The notes under the pieces: generated by a model
Databases searched by the model: none
What the model was told of the DNA's origin: nothing
Seen by the model: only the letters and a program-made list of their open reading frames with translations
Program-made: the position numbers and the translations under genes
Assembly: GCF_002706745.1 (NCBI RefSeq)
Contig: NZ_CP017702.1
Location: forward strand, 434,001 to 498,000
Direction of reading: 5' to 3'
Source: Companilactobacillus farciminis KCTC 3681 = DSM 20184
Lineage (GTDB): Bacteria > Bacillota > Bacilli > Lactobacillales > Lactobacillaceae
DNA: 64,000 nucleotides
In this document: positions 33,613 through 42,224 of the stretch, in pieces
Numbering within the stretch: the first letter of the stretch is position 1
Layout of the letters: the number at the start of each line of letters is the position of its first letter

Positions 33613-35040
33613 ATGTTGAAGAAAATAAAGGGATTTTTTAGAGGGAAATTTTTTGCACCAATCATGTTTTTAGTGTCATTTTTGTATTTTGGACTATTTA
33701 GAGTTCTGATGATTCCTTCCGGAGATGATTATTTCTGGGGCGGGGAACAAGGAGCTTACTTGATTCGTCACATGTTTTATGGGCCACAGGCTATTTATGG
33801 AGGAAGTAGCAACGGTCGTTATTTTGGGAATACTTTAGAAATTTTCACGATGCACAGTTTGCCACTAGCAGCTTTTAGTTACGGATTATTTTGGACATTG
33901 TTATTGTGGGCAATGTGGAGATTAGCTGGCAGAAGTATTACGGCCTTGTTGTTGTCGTTAGCTTTCGCGTTTACCTTGCAGGGAGCTTTTATCAATAACG
34001 TCTTAGCTTGGAACGCCGGTTTCGTTAATTACGTGCCACCAATGGCGTTAGTACTGAGCTATTTAGTTATCGTCGACTATGGACAAAAGAAAGTTTTACC
34101 GTGGCTGTTTGCCTTATTGACGCTAGTTTTGGGCTATTCAGCAGGATTATTCACTGAAGCTCTGACGTTGGGACAAATTTGTTTGGCTGTGTTGGTGATC
34201 TTGTACTTTAACAAGCGAACTAAGTTGTATCACATCACTTATTTGTTAGGGACAATCGTCTCAGCTATCGTTATGTTTTCTCATCCCGGTTATCACGGAA
34301 AGAGTACTTATCGAGGGACTACTTTTGACCCGAAAGTTATTTGGAGTTGGTTCTCCAATGTAACGCATTTTTGGTTGATTACTTTTAACGTGATCTTGTT
34401 GGCAGCAATTTTGTTAGCAATTTTGACTTTAGTATTGAAATCAGACTTTTCAAGAGTTAAAAAAATCATTTTATCCATTATTTCAGTAGCGTTTTTGTTT
34501 TACTATGCAGTAGCGAATGCAATTTTGAGAACCATCCCCAAGAATGATATGTACGGCTACAATTCAATCAGTCAACCGATTGCAGTTACCGATACTTTAG
34601 TCAGCATATTGTTGATAATTTTTATCGGTTATTGCATCTTCATTTTTTACAAGACCGATGCCAAAATGTGGCTCTATTATTTGATGACCGGGGTTATTGC
34701 TGGACAATTGTTGTTCGTGTCAGCTCCAGTTAACTGCCGAGGATACTTCTTAACGTATGTCTTCATGTATTTGATTGCAATGCGCTTCGTGGTTGATGCC
34801 TTTTCCAAAGTAAAATTGGTCAATTGGGTTATTGCTCTTGTTGTAGTTTTGCTGGGTGCAAGTTATCAATCAATGTTGTACCAAAATCACCAAGTGAACT
34901 TAGAGCGAGTCTCTGATCCCGAATTTTATAATGGAAAGAAAGCTCTGACGAAACATGTGCCTTATCGTCAGTTCGTTTGGTCGAATGATTTGTTAAATCA
35001 ACAGAATCCAACTTACTGGAAGAATTATTTAGGAAAGTAA
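33613..35040 (+). CDS. Multi-pass membrane protein, DUF6056-like (paralogue B1)
   Basis: A 475-residue protein with about 12 membrane segments. The first outer loop has PSGDDYFWGGEQGAYLIRH and YGGSSNGRYFGNTLEIF, followed by NNVLAWNAGFVNYVPPMA and a glutamate in LFTEALTLGQ. The DD pair followed by NGR is the same arrangement as in paralogues A1 and A2, although the sequences differ. It is a tandem duplicate of the next gene. The probable role is glycosyl transfer at the outer membrane face; substrate unknown. The gene appears to be expressed from a leaderless transcript. Confidence 0.7.
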   Translation: MLKKIKGFFRGKFFAPIMFLVSFLYFGLFRVLMIPSGDDYFWGGEQGAYLIRHMFYGPQAIYGGSSNGRYFGNTLEIFTMHSLPLAAFSYGLFWTLLLWAMWRLAGRSITALLLSLAFAFTLQGAFINNVLAWNAGFVNYVPPMALVLSYLVIVDYGQKKVLPWLFALLTLVLGYSAGLFTEALTLGQICLAVLVILYFNKRTKLYHITYLLGTIVSAIVMFSHPGYHGKSTYRGTTFDPKVIWSWFSNVTHFWLITFNVILLAAILLAILTLVLKSDFSRVKKIILSIISVAFLFYYAVANAILRTIPKNDMYGYNSISQPIAVTDTLVSILLIIFIGYCIFIFYKTDAKMWLYYLMTGVIAGQLLFVSAPVNCRGYFLTYVFMYLIAMRFVVDAFSKVKLVNWVIALVVVLLGASYQSMLYQNHQVNLERVSDPEFYNGKKALTKHVPYRQFVWSNDLLNQQNPTYWKNYLGK

Positions 35041-35069
35041 TTTGTTGAAATAAGAATTAGAACCACTAT

Positions 35070-35245
35070 CTAATTCGGAATAGCGAAGAAAATTGGCTCA
35101 AATGTGAAATTTCTCTTGGCAATTTATTGCCTAGTGAAAGGTCGAGCTTGAAGACTTTGTCCGAACTTGGGCTTAGCAAAGGCTCCAAGTCGTGCCCACA
35201 TTGTTCCAGCCAAATTTTCTTCGCTATGGAGGACGGCAGCATTAT
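35070..35245. repeat. Structured branched element, copy 1 (possible ncRNA)
   Basis: Outer stem AGCGAAGAAAATTGGCT (35082-35098) pairs with AGCCAAATTTTCTTCGCT (35208-35225). Inside are a hairpin GGCAAT-TT-ATTGCC (35118-35131) and a second stem ACTTGG.../...CCAAGT (35165-35190). A related element with different bases but the same stems is at 38083-38255. Conserved blocks such as TTCCAGCCAA and GGACG.C..CAT lie at the 3' side. The 258-bp gap 35041-35298 contains this element and the B2 promoter. Confidence 0.65.
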
Positions 35246-35262
35246 ATTTCGTCAAATTTCTA

Positions 35263-35291
35263 TTTCACGATTTATAAGGTTGTCTTATACT
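35263..35291 (+). promoter_or_regulatory. Promoter giving a probable leaderless mRNA (paralogue B2)
   Basis: TTTCAC (35263-35268), 17 bases, TATACT (35286-35291) and 7 bases to the ATG at 35299, the same geometry as at 33577-33605. No ribosome-binding site precedes the ATG. Confidence 0.55.
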
Positions 35292-35298
35292 AGTAAAT

Positions 35299-36789
35299 AT
35301 GTTGAATAAAATAAAATTGTTTTTTAAGGGAAAGTTATTTGCACCATTAGTTTTTTTGCTATCTTTTGTCTATTTTGCAGCCTTTCGCTATTTTATGATT
35401 CCTGCCGGGGATGATTACTTTTGGGGAGGAGCTCAAGGGAAGTATTTGATTCTTCACGGTTTTTACGGACCACAAGCTACTTATGGAGGAAGTAGTAACG
35501 GTCGATTCTTAGGTAATACCTTGGAGATTTTGTCGATGCACAGTATCACGATTGCCACAGTCAGTTATGGTGTCTTCTTCACGCTCTTGTTGTGGGCGAT
35601 GTGGAGATTAGCTGGCAAAAGTATCTCATCACTGTTGTTGTCATTGGCGTTTATCTTTACTTTGCAAGGGGCGTATATCAATAACGTCCTCGCTTGGAAC
35701 GCCGGTTTCGTCAATTACGTGCCACCGATTGCTTTGATTTTGACGTATTTAGTAATTGTTGAGTACGGTCAGAAAAAAGACTTGCATTGGACTTTTGCAT
35801 TATTAACGTTATTTATCGGTTCAATTGCTGGACTATTCACGGAAACTTTGAATTTGGGACAAGTTTGCTTAGCTGTTCTAGTAATTTTATATTTCCGCAA
35901 GAAAACCAAGCTTTATCACGTAACTTATTTTATCGGGACTTTGATTTCAGCAGCGATAATGTTCTTGCATCCTAGTTACCATGAAAAGAGCACTTATCGT
36001 TTGACGACCTTTGATCCTGCTGAAATTTGGCGTTTGTACAAGATAATGACTCACTATTGGTTGATCAGTTTCAATCTCGTGTTGTTAGTGGCTATTTTGT
36101 TGGCGATTATCACTTTGACTTTGAAGTCTGATTTCTCAAAGCTTCAAAAGACAGTAACAGCTGGAATTTCTGCATTATTCTTGCTTTATTACACTGCCAT
36201 AACGGTCTATTTTAGAAAGTATCCTAAGGATGATATGTTCACTTTCAATTCAGCCATTTTTCCAAATAAAGTTGCTGTAATGGATTCAGTCATGAGTTTG
36301 TTGTTGATAGTCTTTATCGGTTATTGTATTTTTCTATTTTATAAGACCGATGCTAAGATGTGGCTGTATTTCTTAATGACTGGTATCGTTTCTGGTCAAT
36401 TGTTGTTCGTTGCTTCACCAGTTAACAGTCGTGGCTATTTTGCCGCTTACGTCTTCATGTATTTGATTGCGACAAGATTCGTGATTGATGCGTTTAGCAA
36501 GATTAAATTTGTCAATTGGTTGTTGTTGATAGCCGTGTTGTTCATGGGTGTAAGTTTCCAATCGATGATCTACACGAATTACCAAGTCAATTTGGAACGT
36601 GTCTCTGATCCACAATTTTATAATGGCAAAGCTGGTTTGACTAAGCATGTGCCTTATCGTCAATTTGTGGGAACTAATGACTTGTTGAATCAACAGAATA
36701 CGACTTATTGGAAGCACTATGTTGAAGAGGGTAACTATCATTTGCCAATCAAACAGGTGTTCGATATACTGAACCATGAATCAAAGTAA
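35299..36789 (+). CDS. Multi-pass membrane protein, DUF6056-like (paralogue B2)
   Basis: A 496-residue tandem paralogue of the 33613 protein (PAGDDYFWGGAQGKYLI, YGGSSNGRFLGNTLEI, NNVLAWNAGFVNYVPP, VNLERVSDPQFYNGK), with a C-terminal extension of about 20 residues. Around 12 membrane segments are expected. Retention of two closely similar copies, each with its own leaderless promoter, suggests related but distinct substrates or dosage. The structured element copy 1 lies directly upstream of its promoter. Confidence 0.7.
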   Translation: MLNKIKLFFKGKLFAPLVFLLSFVYFAAFRYFMIPAGDDYFWGGAQGKYLILHGFYGPQATYGGSSNGRFLGNTLEILSMHSITIATVSYGVFFTLLLWAMWRLAGKSISSLLLSLAFIFTLQGAYINNVLAWNAGFVNYVPPIALILTYLVIVEYGQKKDLHWTFALLTLFIGSIAGLFTETLNLGQVCLAVLVILYFRKKTKLYHVTYFIGTLISAAIMFLHPSYHEKSTYRLTTFDPAEIWRLYKIMTHYWLISFNLVLLVAILLAIITLTLKSDFSKLQKTVTAGISALFLLYYTAITVYFRKYPKDDMFTFNSAIFPNKVAVMDSVMSLLLIVFIGYCIFLFYKTDAKMWLYFLMTGIVSGQLLFVASPVNSRGYFAAYVFMYLIATRFVIDAFSKIKFVNWLLLIAVLFMGVSFQSMIYTNYQVNLERVSDPQFYNGKAGLTKHVPYRQFVGTNDLLNQQNTTYWKHYVEEGNYHLPIKQVFDILNHESK

Positions 36790-36853
36790 ATCGTTAGTAG
36801 TTAGAATTTATTTTTGATAAGATTGTAGATGAATTGATGGGAGTGTTTTGACT

Positions 36854-37387
36854 ATGACAAGTGAATATGTATTTGAGAATAAAGAAAATCTTGTTTCATA
36901 CATTTATCATAAATTATCAGATCCAACACCAATCAAATTGCAAAAAGCAATGTATTTCCTGTGGGCGTTTTATGCAGCCACGTATGGAAATATCGATTAT
37001 AATCAAGATTCTGAATTTAATTCTGAAGAAAAGTATCCCAGAGAATTGTTTAAACCAGCCTTTGAAGCCTGGAGATATGGTCCCGTAGATAACGATGTCT
37101 ATAGTTGGGACAAAACAGGTCGTATAGCTGGGTTTGAGAATAAATTTCAGGCTAAGTTTGATGATGAAAATGTCGAAAAAACTAGCCAAGATAGAGAAAT
37201 TAAGTTGTTTATGGATGATTTGTTAAAGCAGATTGATTCCGTGAATGATTTTGGATTAGTTAACAGATCCCATGAAGATAGTTCGTATAAGAAAGTTTAT
37301 AAAGATGGATATAATCATATTGAAATGAATCCTGAAGATATAAAGAAGGACTACGTGGGATATGTCAAAAAACAATCTGAGATTTAG
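36854..37387 (+). CDS. Panacea (DUF4065/SocA-like) domain protein, putative antitoxin
   Basis: A 177-residue protein with the Panacea pattern: a helix ending IKLQKAMYFLWAFYAATYG, then PRELFKPAFEAWRYGPVDNDVY, ending in helices. Panacea domains neutralise many unrelated toxins and are found in two-gene toxin-antitoxin units. ATG 36854 follows GGGAG at 36839-36843; the TTG at 36848 is not needed. The stop overlaps the start of the next gene by 26 bases, the usual layout for such pairs. Confidence 0.75.
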   Translation: MTSEYVFENKENLVSYIYHKLSDPTPIKLQKAMYFLWAFYAATYGNIDYNQDSEFNSEEKYPRELFKPAFEAWRYGPVDNDVYSWDKTGRIAGFENKFQAKFDDENVEKTSQDREIKLFMDDLLKQIDSVNDFGLVNRSHEDSSYKKVYKDGYNHIEMNPEDIKKDYVGYVKKQSEI

Positions 37388-38024
37388 TCCAAATTTGGGG
37401 ATAAAACCTGCCAATGACCTAGAAGTAAGATCCTCACCTAAGCTCATGCAAAGAAAAGATATTAATCCTCTTAATTTACATGATGATGAGCCAAAAGTGA
37501 TGTTTTTATCTAATTGTGGAATGTCAGTTGATTTGGAGAAATATCATTTCATTAATTATATTTACAAAATGGATTATCCAGCAGTAGATGATTGTTTGAA
37601 ACAAATAGTTTCTAATCCACAAAAGGTTGCTGAAAAACTGCAAGTTATTAGGTTCCACCAAAGTAATACTGGTAAATTGAATGCGGTTTTAAACGAGTAC
37701 ATGGATAAAGATACTGTGAGTAAAATCAATGAGCATTTGTATGAATCAAAGATAACTTCGCAAAATTTTAAACCTTTTTTTCATGACGGAGCATTTAGAG
37801 TATTCGTTATTCATGATTATTTAGAAGATGATGGGAATGTTCTATATATTGTCTTCTATGATCCGTATCATTTGATTTTTCCGGGACGAGAAGAAGTTAA
37901 AAATTATTCTTCTGAAAAGAATGCTATGAGTCTTAGTAGAATTTCAATAGATGATAAATATCATTCGAAAGTTCAAGAAGACTTGATAAGAGATTTTGAT
38001 GGTTTAATTAAAAAGTCTAACTAG
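37362..38024 (+). CDS. Unknown protein paired with the Panacea antitoxin, putative toxin
   Basis: A 220-residue soluble protein with no family I recognise. Features visible: a proline-rich start, HFINYIYKMDYPAV, and a beta-rich end (FRVFVIHDYLEDDGNVLYIVFYDPYHLIFPG). In Panacea systems the gene overlapping the antitoxin is normally the toxin; here the order is antitoxin first. It has its own terminator, and the unit stands between two copies of the structured element at 35070 and 38083. Confidence 0.55.
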   Translation: MSKNNLRFSPNLGIKPANDLEVRSSPKLMQRKDINPLNLHDDEPKVMFLSNCGMSVDLEKYHFINYIYKMDYPAVDDCLKQIVSNPQKVAEKLQVIRFHQSNTGKLNAVLNEYMDKDTVSKINEHLYESKITSQNFKPFFHDGAFRVFVIHDYLEDDGNVLYIVFYDPYHLIFPGREEVKNYSSEKNAMSLSRISIDDKYHSKVQEDLIRDFDGLIKKSN

Positions 38025-38055
38025 CTAGCATTATGCCAGCTGGTTAGGCTTTTTA
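38016..38055 (+). terminator. Terminator of the Panacea pair
   Basis: CTAAC.AGCT.GC and GC.AGCT.GTTAG flank a 5-base loop and are followed by GCTTTTT. The stem overlaps the stop codon. Confidence 0.75.
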
Positions 38056-38082
38056 CGTTAATGGATAAAGGTAGAATGCAGA

Positions 38083-38255
38083 ATCTAGTCGGGAGCAAAA
38101 GCTCTGTGATGGCTCAGTCGCCAAATTCTACTTAGCAACTTGTTGCTTAGTAGAAGACCCAGCTTTGAAATGCCGCGCACTTGGTCCATGCGGTAGTTCA
38201 AAGTGGCGTCGGCAACGTTCCAGCCAATCACAGAGCTTTTGCGGACGACGGCATA
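38083..38255. repeat. Structured branched element, copy 2 (possible ncRNA)
   Basis: Outer stem AAAAGCTCTGTGATGGCT (38097-38114) pairs with AGCCAATCACAGAGCTTTT (38222-38240). Inner stems are CTACTTAGCAAC/GTTGCTTAGTAG (38128-38153) and CTTTGAA..CCGC/GCGG..TTCAAAG (38163-38202). Compared with copy 1 most stem bases differ yet pairing is kept. The 322-bp gap 38025-38346 holds this element, the preceding terminator and the start region of the next gene. Confidence 0.65.
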
Positions 38256-38346
38256 CTTCATCTATCAATAACAATAAACCATCCCAACAAATCATCCATT
38301 TAATGTATAATAAAAGCAGTATTAACTTAAAAGGTGGTAATTTGCA

Positions 38347-38586
38347 ATGCTTGAAAACGTACATGGTATTGTTAAGGTCAACCAAGATGCACGTTATGTT
38401 GTTTTCTTGTTTGATACTTATGAAGTGAACCGTAAAATGCTCCAAGACAAATATGTCAAAGGTGAATCAGCTTGGTACACAGATGCTAAAGGTACCGGCG
38501 ACGATGGCAAAGTATTCTATCGTATCGCTGAGGATGGCGAATGGATCGAAGCCGAATACGTTACTTACGTTGACACCGACGAATAA
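38347..38586 (+). CDS. Single SLAP-like module without signal peptide (79 aa)
   Basis: A 79-residue acidic protein that consists of one module of the type found at the ends of the surface proteins (NRKMLQDKYVKGESAWYTD... VFYRIAEDGEWIEAEYVTYVD). It has no signal peptide or membrane segment, so it should stay in the cytoplasm unless exported otherwise. AAAGGTGG at 38330-38337 supports the ATG. It may have arisen from a surface gene, or may be an intracellular relative of the fold. The glucosaminidase with four such modules follows. Confidence 0.7.
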   Translation: MLENVHGIVKVNQDARYVVFLFDTYEVNRKMLQDKYVKGESAWYTDAKGTGDDGKVFYRIAEDGEWIEAEYVTYVDTDE

Positions 38587-38714
38587 TATTACAAAAGATT
38601 TAAATTTACCCTTAAAAGTTTAAAATTTGCCTGATTTCTTAAGGTTTTATTGAAGGCTCTCCCTTTAAATAGTAGGCTAGCGTTAGTTATATTTTTAATT
38701 GGAGGGAGACAATT

Positions 38715-40439
38715 ATGAATAAGAAATGGGTTGCCTCTACTGCCTTAGCTAGTATTCTAGCAGCAGTTGGCGTATCATCGAATGCTTCTCCAGTGAATGC
38801 TGTCTCAAATGATGATGGAAATCAGGACGACTTAGATCACAAGTCATCGACTGATAAAAAAGACCCCACTGTAGCCAGTGTTTTGGACCAACAGGGGGCT
38901 CCTATCAATGAAGATGCAGCAGACGCCATTGAAGCTAATGAGAATTCAGGTTTTAATAGTGTTTTACCAGCTAATGCTGTGGCCGCCGTTACTCAAGCTT
39001 CAACTAGTGCCGGAGTGACAAAGGCTCAACAACAGGCTTTTTTGGAGAAAATCGGTCCAGTTGCTCAAGCAGTAGGATCTCAATACAACGTCTATGCATC
39101 AGTTATGATGGCACAGGCAATTGTTGAGAGTGCTTGGGGAACTTCGACTTTGTCTAGCCAATATAACAATTACTTTGGTATTAAAGGTGATTACAACGGC
39201 TCATACGTCAGCTTTCCAACTTCAGAGTGGAGTGCTGACAAGGGCTATTACACAATTTATGCCAACTTTAGAAAATACCCTAGTGCAACGGAATCCTTTG
39301 CCGATAATGGTGCTTTATTGAGGTACGGTATCAGTGGGGCAAGTGATTTTTACAAGGGTACTTGGAAGGAAAATGCTTCCTCTTATAAAGATGCGACGGC
39401 TTGGTTGCAAGGACGTTATGCGACAAGTCCAATTTATGCATCAACTTTGAATAAAATAATCGAGACCTATAATTTGACACAATACGATAACGAAGCTAGT
39501 ACCGGTGGTACTAATGATAATTCAGTTAGTGGTACCAAGACTACGATCGACGATACCGCTACTGTAACCAATCAAAAATCTGCGACAATTTATATCAATG
39601 CTAATCCTAATCAAATTGCGGCTAACCGTGCGCTAGATTACAACACCAAATGGCACGTCTCTTCGAAAGTCGTTGCGGCCGACGGAACAGTTTACTATCA
39701 AGTAGCTGCTAATGAATACGTCAACGCAAATGATGTTCAATTGGATTCTGAGAAATCTAATCCACAAGTGAAGATATCAGACGCTGCCATCGTGGTTAAT
39801 AATAGTGGTGCGACTGTTTATAGTGCTGCCAATAAAAAAGCTGCCACGGATCGAGTTTTGCCATATCAATCCAGTTGGATCACGACTGCTTATGTAGTTG
39901 ACGATGATGGCAATACTTTCTACTTCGTTGGAACTGACGCTTATATTTTGGCCACTGACGCCACTTTGAAGTCACAGCAACCAAATGAAGATTACAAAGA
40001 CGACCAGATAACATCTTATCCCGATATCGTCCATGTAACAGCTACGCCAAGTGCTAGAGCCTATGATGACAAACACAATGCTTTGGCAGTTAGTTTAGCT
40101 AATGGAACCGACTGGAAGATTGATCAAAAATCAGTCCACTCCGACGGCTCAGTTTGGTATCGAGTAGCTACCGATCAATGGGTCAGCGCAAATGACGTTG
40201 AAGTTAAAGGTTCTAATTACGTAACTTCAGTTTCTGGTATGGTAAAAATCAACTATATTCCAGGATACGGCGTTAACGTTTATAACAGTCCTGCATCAAA
40301 CAACAAGTTCACAGGAACACGTTTAGCTGACGGTACGACTTGGCGAGTAACATCCAAACAAATCGTTGATGGACAAACTTGGTACAAAGTCAATGCCGGT
40401 TGGGTAAATGGCAAATATTGTATTTATAATGCTGATTAA
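38715..40439 (+). CDS. Secreted N-acetylglucosaminidase (GH73) with four SLAP-like modules
   Basis: A 574-residue peptidoglycan hydrolase. Signal peptide to about residue 30 (NASPVNA), an acidic linker, then a GH73 glucosaminidase domain (about residues 100-255): ASVMMAQAIVESAWGTSTLS contains the catalytic glutamate, and NNYFGIKG, ATESFADNGALLRYG and DATAWLQGRYATSPIYA are family landmarks. Four C-terminal SLAP-like modules (ending YYQVAANEYVNAN, FYFVGTDAYILAT, WYRVATDQWVSAN and the diverged WYKVNAGWVNGK) probably bind wall polymers. It likely cuts glycan strands during cell separation. GGAGGGAG precedes the ATG; a terminator follows. Confidence 0.9.
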   Translation: MNKKWVASTALASILAAVGVSSNASPVNAVSNDDGNQDDLDHKSSTDKKDPTVASVLDQQGAPINEDAADAIEANENSGFNSVLPANAVAAVTQASTSAGVTKAQQQAFLEKIGPVAQAVGSQYNVYASVMMAQAIVESAWGTSTLSSQYNNYFGIKGDYNGSYVSFPTSEWSADKGYYTIYANFRKYPSATESFADNGALLRYGISGASDFYKGTWKENASSYKDATAWLQGRYATSPIYASTLNKIIETYNLTQYDNEASTGGTNDNSVSGTKTTIDDTATVTNQKSATIYINANPNQIAANRALDYNTKWHVSSKVVAADGTVYYQVAANEYVNANDVQLDSEKSNPQVKISDAAIVVNNSGATVYSAANKKAATDRVLPYQSSWITTAYVVDDDGNTFYFVGTDAYILATDATLKSQQPNEDYKDDQITSYPDIVHVTATPSARAYDDKHNALAVSLANGTDWKIDQKSVHSDGSVWYRVATDQWVSANDVEVKGSNYVTSVSGMVKINYIPGYGVNVYNSPASNNKFTGTRLADGTTWRVTSKQIVDGQTWYKVNAGWVNGKYCIYNAD

Positions 40440-40440
40440 A

Positions 40441-40497
40441 AATCAAAAATCATAGTGTAAGCTGAATCAAAAAAGCCTGCACTATGATTTTTTGTTT
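40441..40497 (+). terminator. Terminator of the glucosaminidase gene
   Basis: AAAATCATAGTG and CACTATGATTTT enclose a loop with AAGC...GCCT and are followed by T-rich sequence. Confidence 0.85.
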
Positions 40498-40544
40498 TTG
40501 CTATAATTAGTAGGTTAAAAAGTATTTTGGGTGGGTCGTACAAA

Positions 40545-42101
40545 ATGAGATTAAATAAAACTTTTATACGTGAATGGATATTGCCAATATTGTTTTTGAT
40601 AATAATTGGCTTTTTTGTAATCGGTTCTTCGCCAGTTTTCAAAACTAATCCGTGGGTCGACAGCAACGCCATGTTAACAATGGGAAAGTCGATGTTACAT
40701 GGATTAGTGCCATATCGTGACGTTATCGATCAGCGTGGTCCATTGTTGTATGCCTTATTTGCCGTGGGTGCAAGTATTAAGGGGACCAGCTTTTCGGGCG
40801 TATTTTTCTTACAATTAGTTAATTTGAGTGTCGTTTATTATTTGGCAAGAAGAATTGCTCAAGATTTGAAGCAAAATGTTATTTCTCCTAAATATGCCGG
40901 CTTTATGGGACCACTGGCTTTAGTTGGAACCAGAGCCTTTAGTATGAGTGGAGCACCGGAAGAGTTTGCTTTCACTTCAGTCTTGTACTTGTTGTACGTC
41001 TTGAATCACTATCGCCAGCGAGTTGGAGATATTCCACTGAAGACTTATTTTTGGCTAGGATTGAATTTGAGTTTTATTTTTTGGAACAAATATTCCTTGT
41101 CTGGGTCATACATCGTCTTCTTCCTGTGGGTGGCTGTCGAGCTGCTCTACAAAAAAGACTTCAAAAAACTCTTTAAAATTATCGGTGCATCACTATTAGG
41201 GTTCTTGTTGACGGCGGTTATCGTGGCAATTTATTTTGGATTGCACAATGCTTTTAAAGACTTGATCAACATTTATTTCGTTCAGAATTTGACCTCATAT
41301 CGGCAAACCAAGCAGAGTTTTCTTGGACAATTCTGGTATTTGTTGTACTTGATGGGAATGCAGCTCAAAACACATTTCATCGTCTTCATCTTCATAATTT
41401 GTGGCTGGCTCAAAGCTATCTCTGAAAAGAAACACGTTGTGATTGAAGTGGCAATGTATTTCGGAGCTATATTATTTGTCTGCTTACAGCATTGGCTAGA
41501 TGATTACTATACTTTGATCTGGATGCCATTTTTTGCGGTAGCGTTGATTCGTTTGTTAAGATTGCAGAAATTAAGAACTGCCGTTTTTGACAAAAAATTA
41601 TTGGCACCCGTAAAAATCTTGTTGGTAGCCAGTTTAATAATTATGCCATTCGTAAATAATGATAATTTGTATCACTTAGTGGTCAATGGTGAGAAACATT
41701 CACTCAACGGCGAGACCCATCAAGCTCAAGAACAATTTTCAAAAATTATGAAATCAGACTACAAGAAGCCCTCACTTTTGATGATTAACGACTTGGATGA
41801 AGGATTTTTCTTAGCTACCGATATTTTACCAACGACACCTTTCTGGCAAAAGCTGAATATGAACTACAAACAGCTACCTAAGATGTACTGGTCCTTTGAA
41901 AAAAATATGCGTCAAAAAGCTGTTGACTTCGTCATAATTAATGTTCAAGCTCCGCCAACAAGCGACCGCAAAACCGTGCTATTACAGGCTAAAGAGTCGA
42001 TTGATCCACATTTGCATGACGCTTTACTTTACAATTATAAGGTTAGATCTGTTGCCTCAAATAGTACTAATACTTACTATGTTTTGTTTGAAAAGAAATA
42101 G
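40545..42101 (+). CDS. Membrane glycosyltransferase, GT39/ArnT-like
   Basis: A 518-residue protein with about 11 membrane segments. The first outer loop (NPWVDSNAMLTMGKSMLHGLVPYRDVIDQRGPLLYALFAVGA) carries the acidic residues and the GP.LY pattern of GT-C dolichyl-phosphate-mannose-type transferases. The ATG at 40545 is preferred to an in-frame GTG at 40527 because GGGTGGG at 40528-40534 is the likely ribosome-binding site. It would move a sugar from a lipid carrier to an extracellular polymer. It is the sixth multi-pass envelope enzyme in the 28-42 kb stretch. Confidence 0.75.
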   Translation: MRLNKTFIREWILPILFLIIIGFFVIGSSPVFKTNPWVDSNAMLTMGKSMLHGLVPYRDVIDQRGPLLYALFAVGASIKGTSFSGVFFLQLVNLSVVYYLARRIAQDLKQNVISPKYAGFMGPLALVGTRAFSMSGAPEEFAFTSVLYLLYVLNHYRQRVGDIPLKTYFWLGLNLSFIFWNKYSLSGSYIVFFLWVAVELLYKKDFKKLFKIIGASLLGFLLTAVIVAIYFGLHNAFKDLINIYFVQNLTSYRQTKQSFLGQFWYLLYLMGMQLKTHFIVFIFIICGWLKAISEKKHVVIEVAMYFGAILFVCLQHWLDDYYTLIWMPFFAVALIRLLRLQKLRTAVFDKKLLAPVKILLVASLIIMPFVNNDNLYHLVVNGEKHSLNGETHQAQEQFSKIMKSDYKKPSLLMINDLDEGFFLATDILPTTPFWQKLNMNYKQLPKMYWSFEKNMRQKAVDFVIINVQAPPTSDRKTVLLQAKESIDPHLHDALLYNYKVRSVASNSTNTYYVLFEKK

Positions 42102-42224
42102 AAATTCGTACCTTCGTAAAAAGTTTGTAAATTCTGCAAGTAAGCACACTAATTTTTTTGGCTTTTGTTATATTGATTTTGTTCCTATTTATTAGGTTCA
42201 AAAAAATATAATTGAGGTGTTTAC

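Noticed and set aside
38128..38445. Open frames on both strands across the structured element copy 2
   Set aside because: They are by-products of the inverted repeats; no ribosome-binding site, and copy 1 does not keep the frames.
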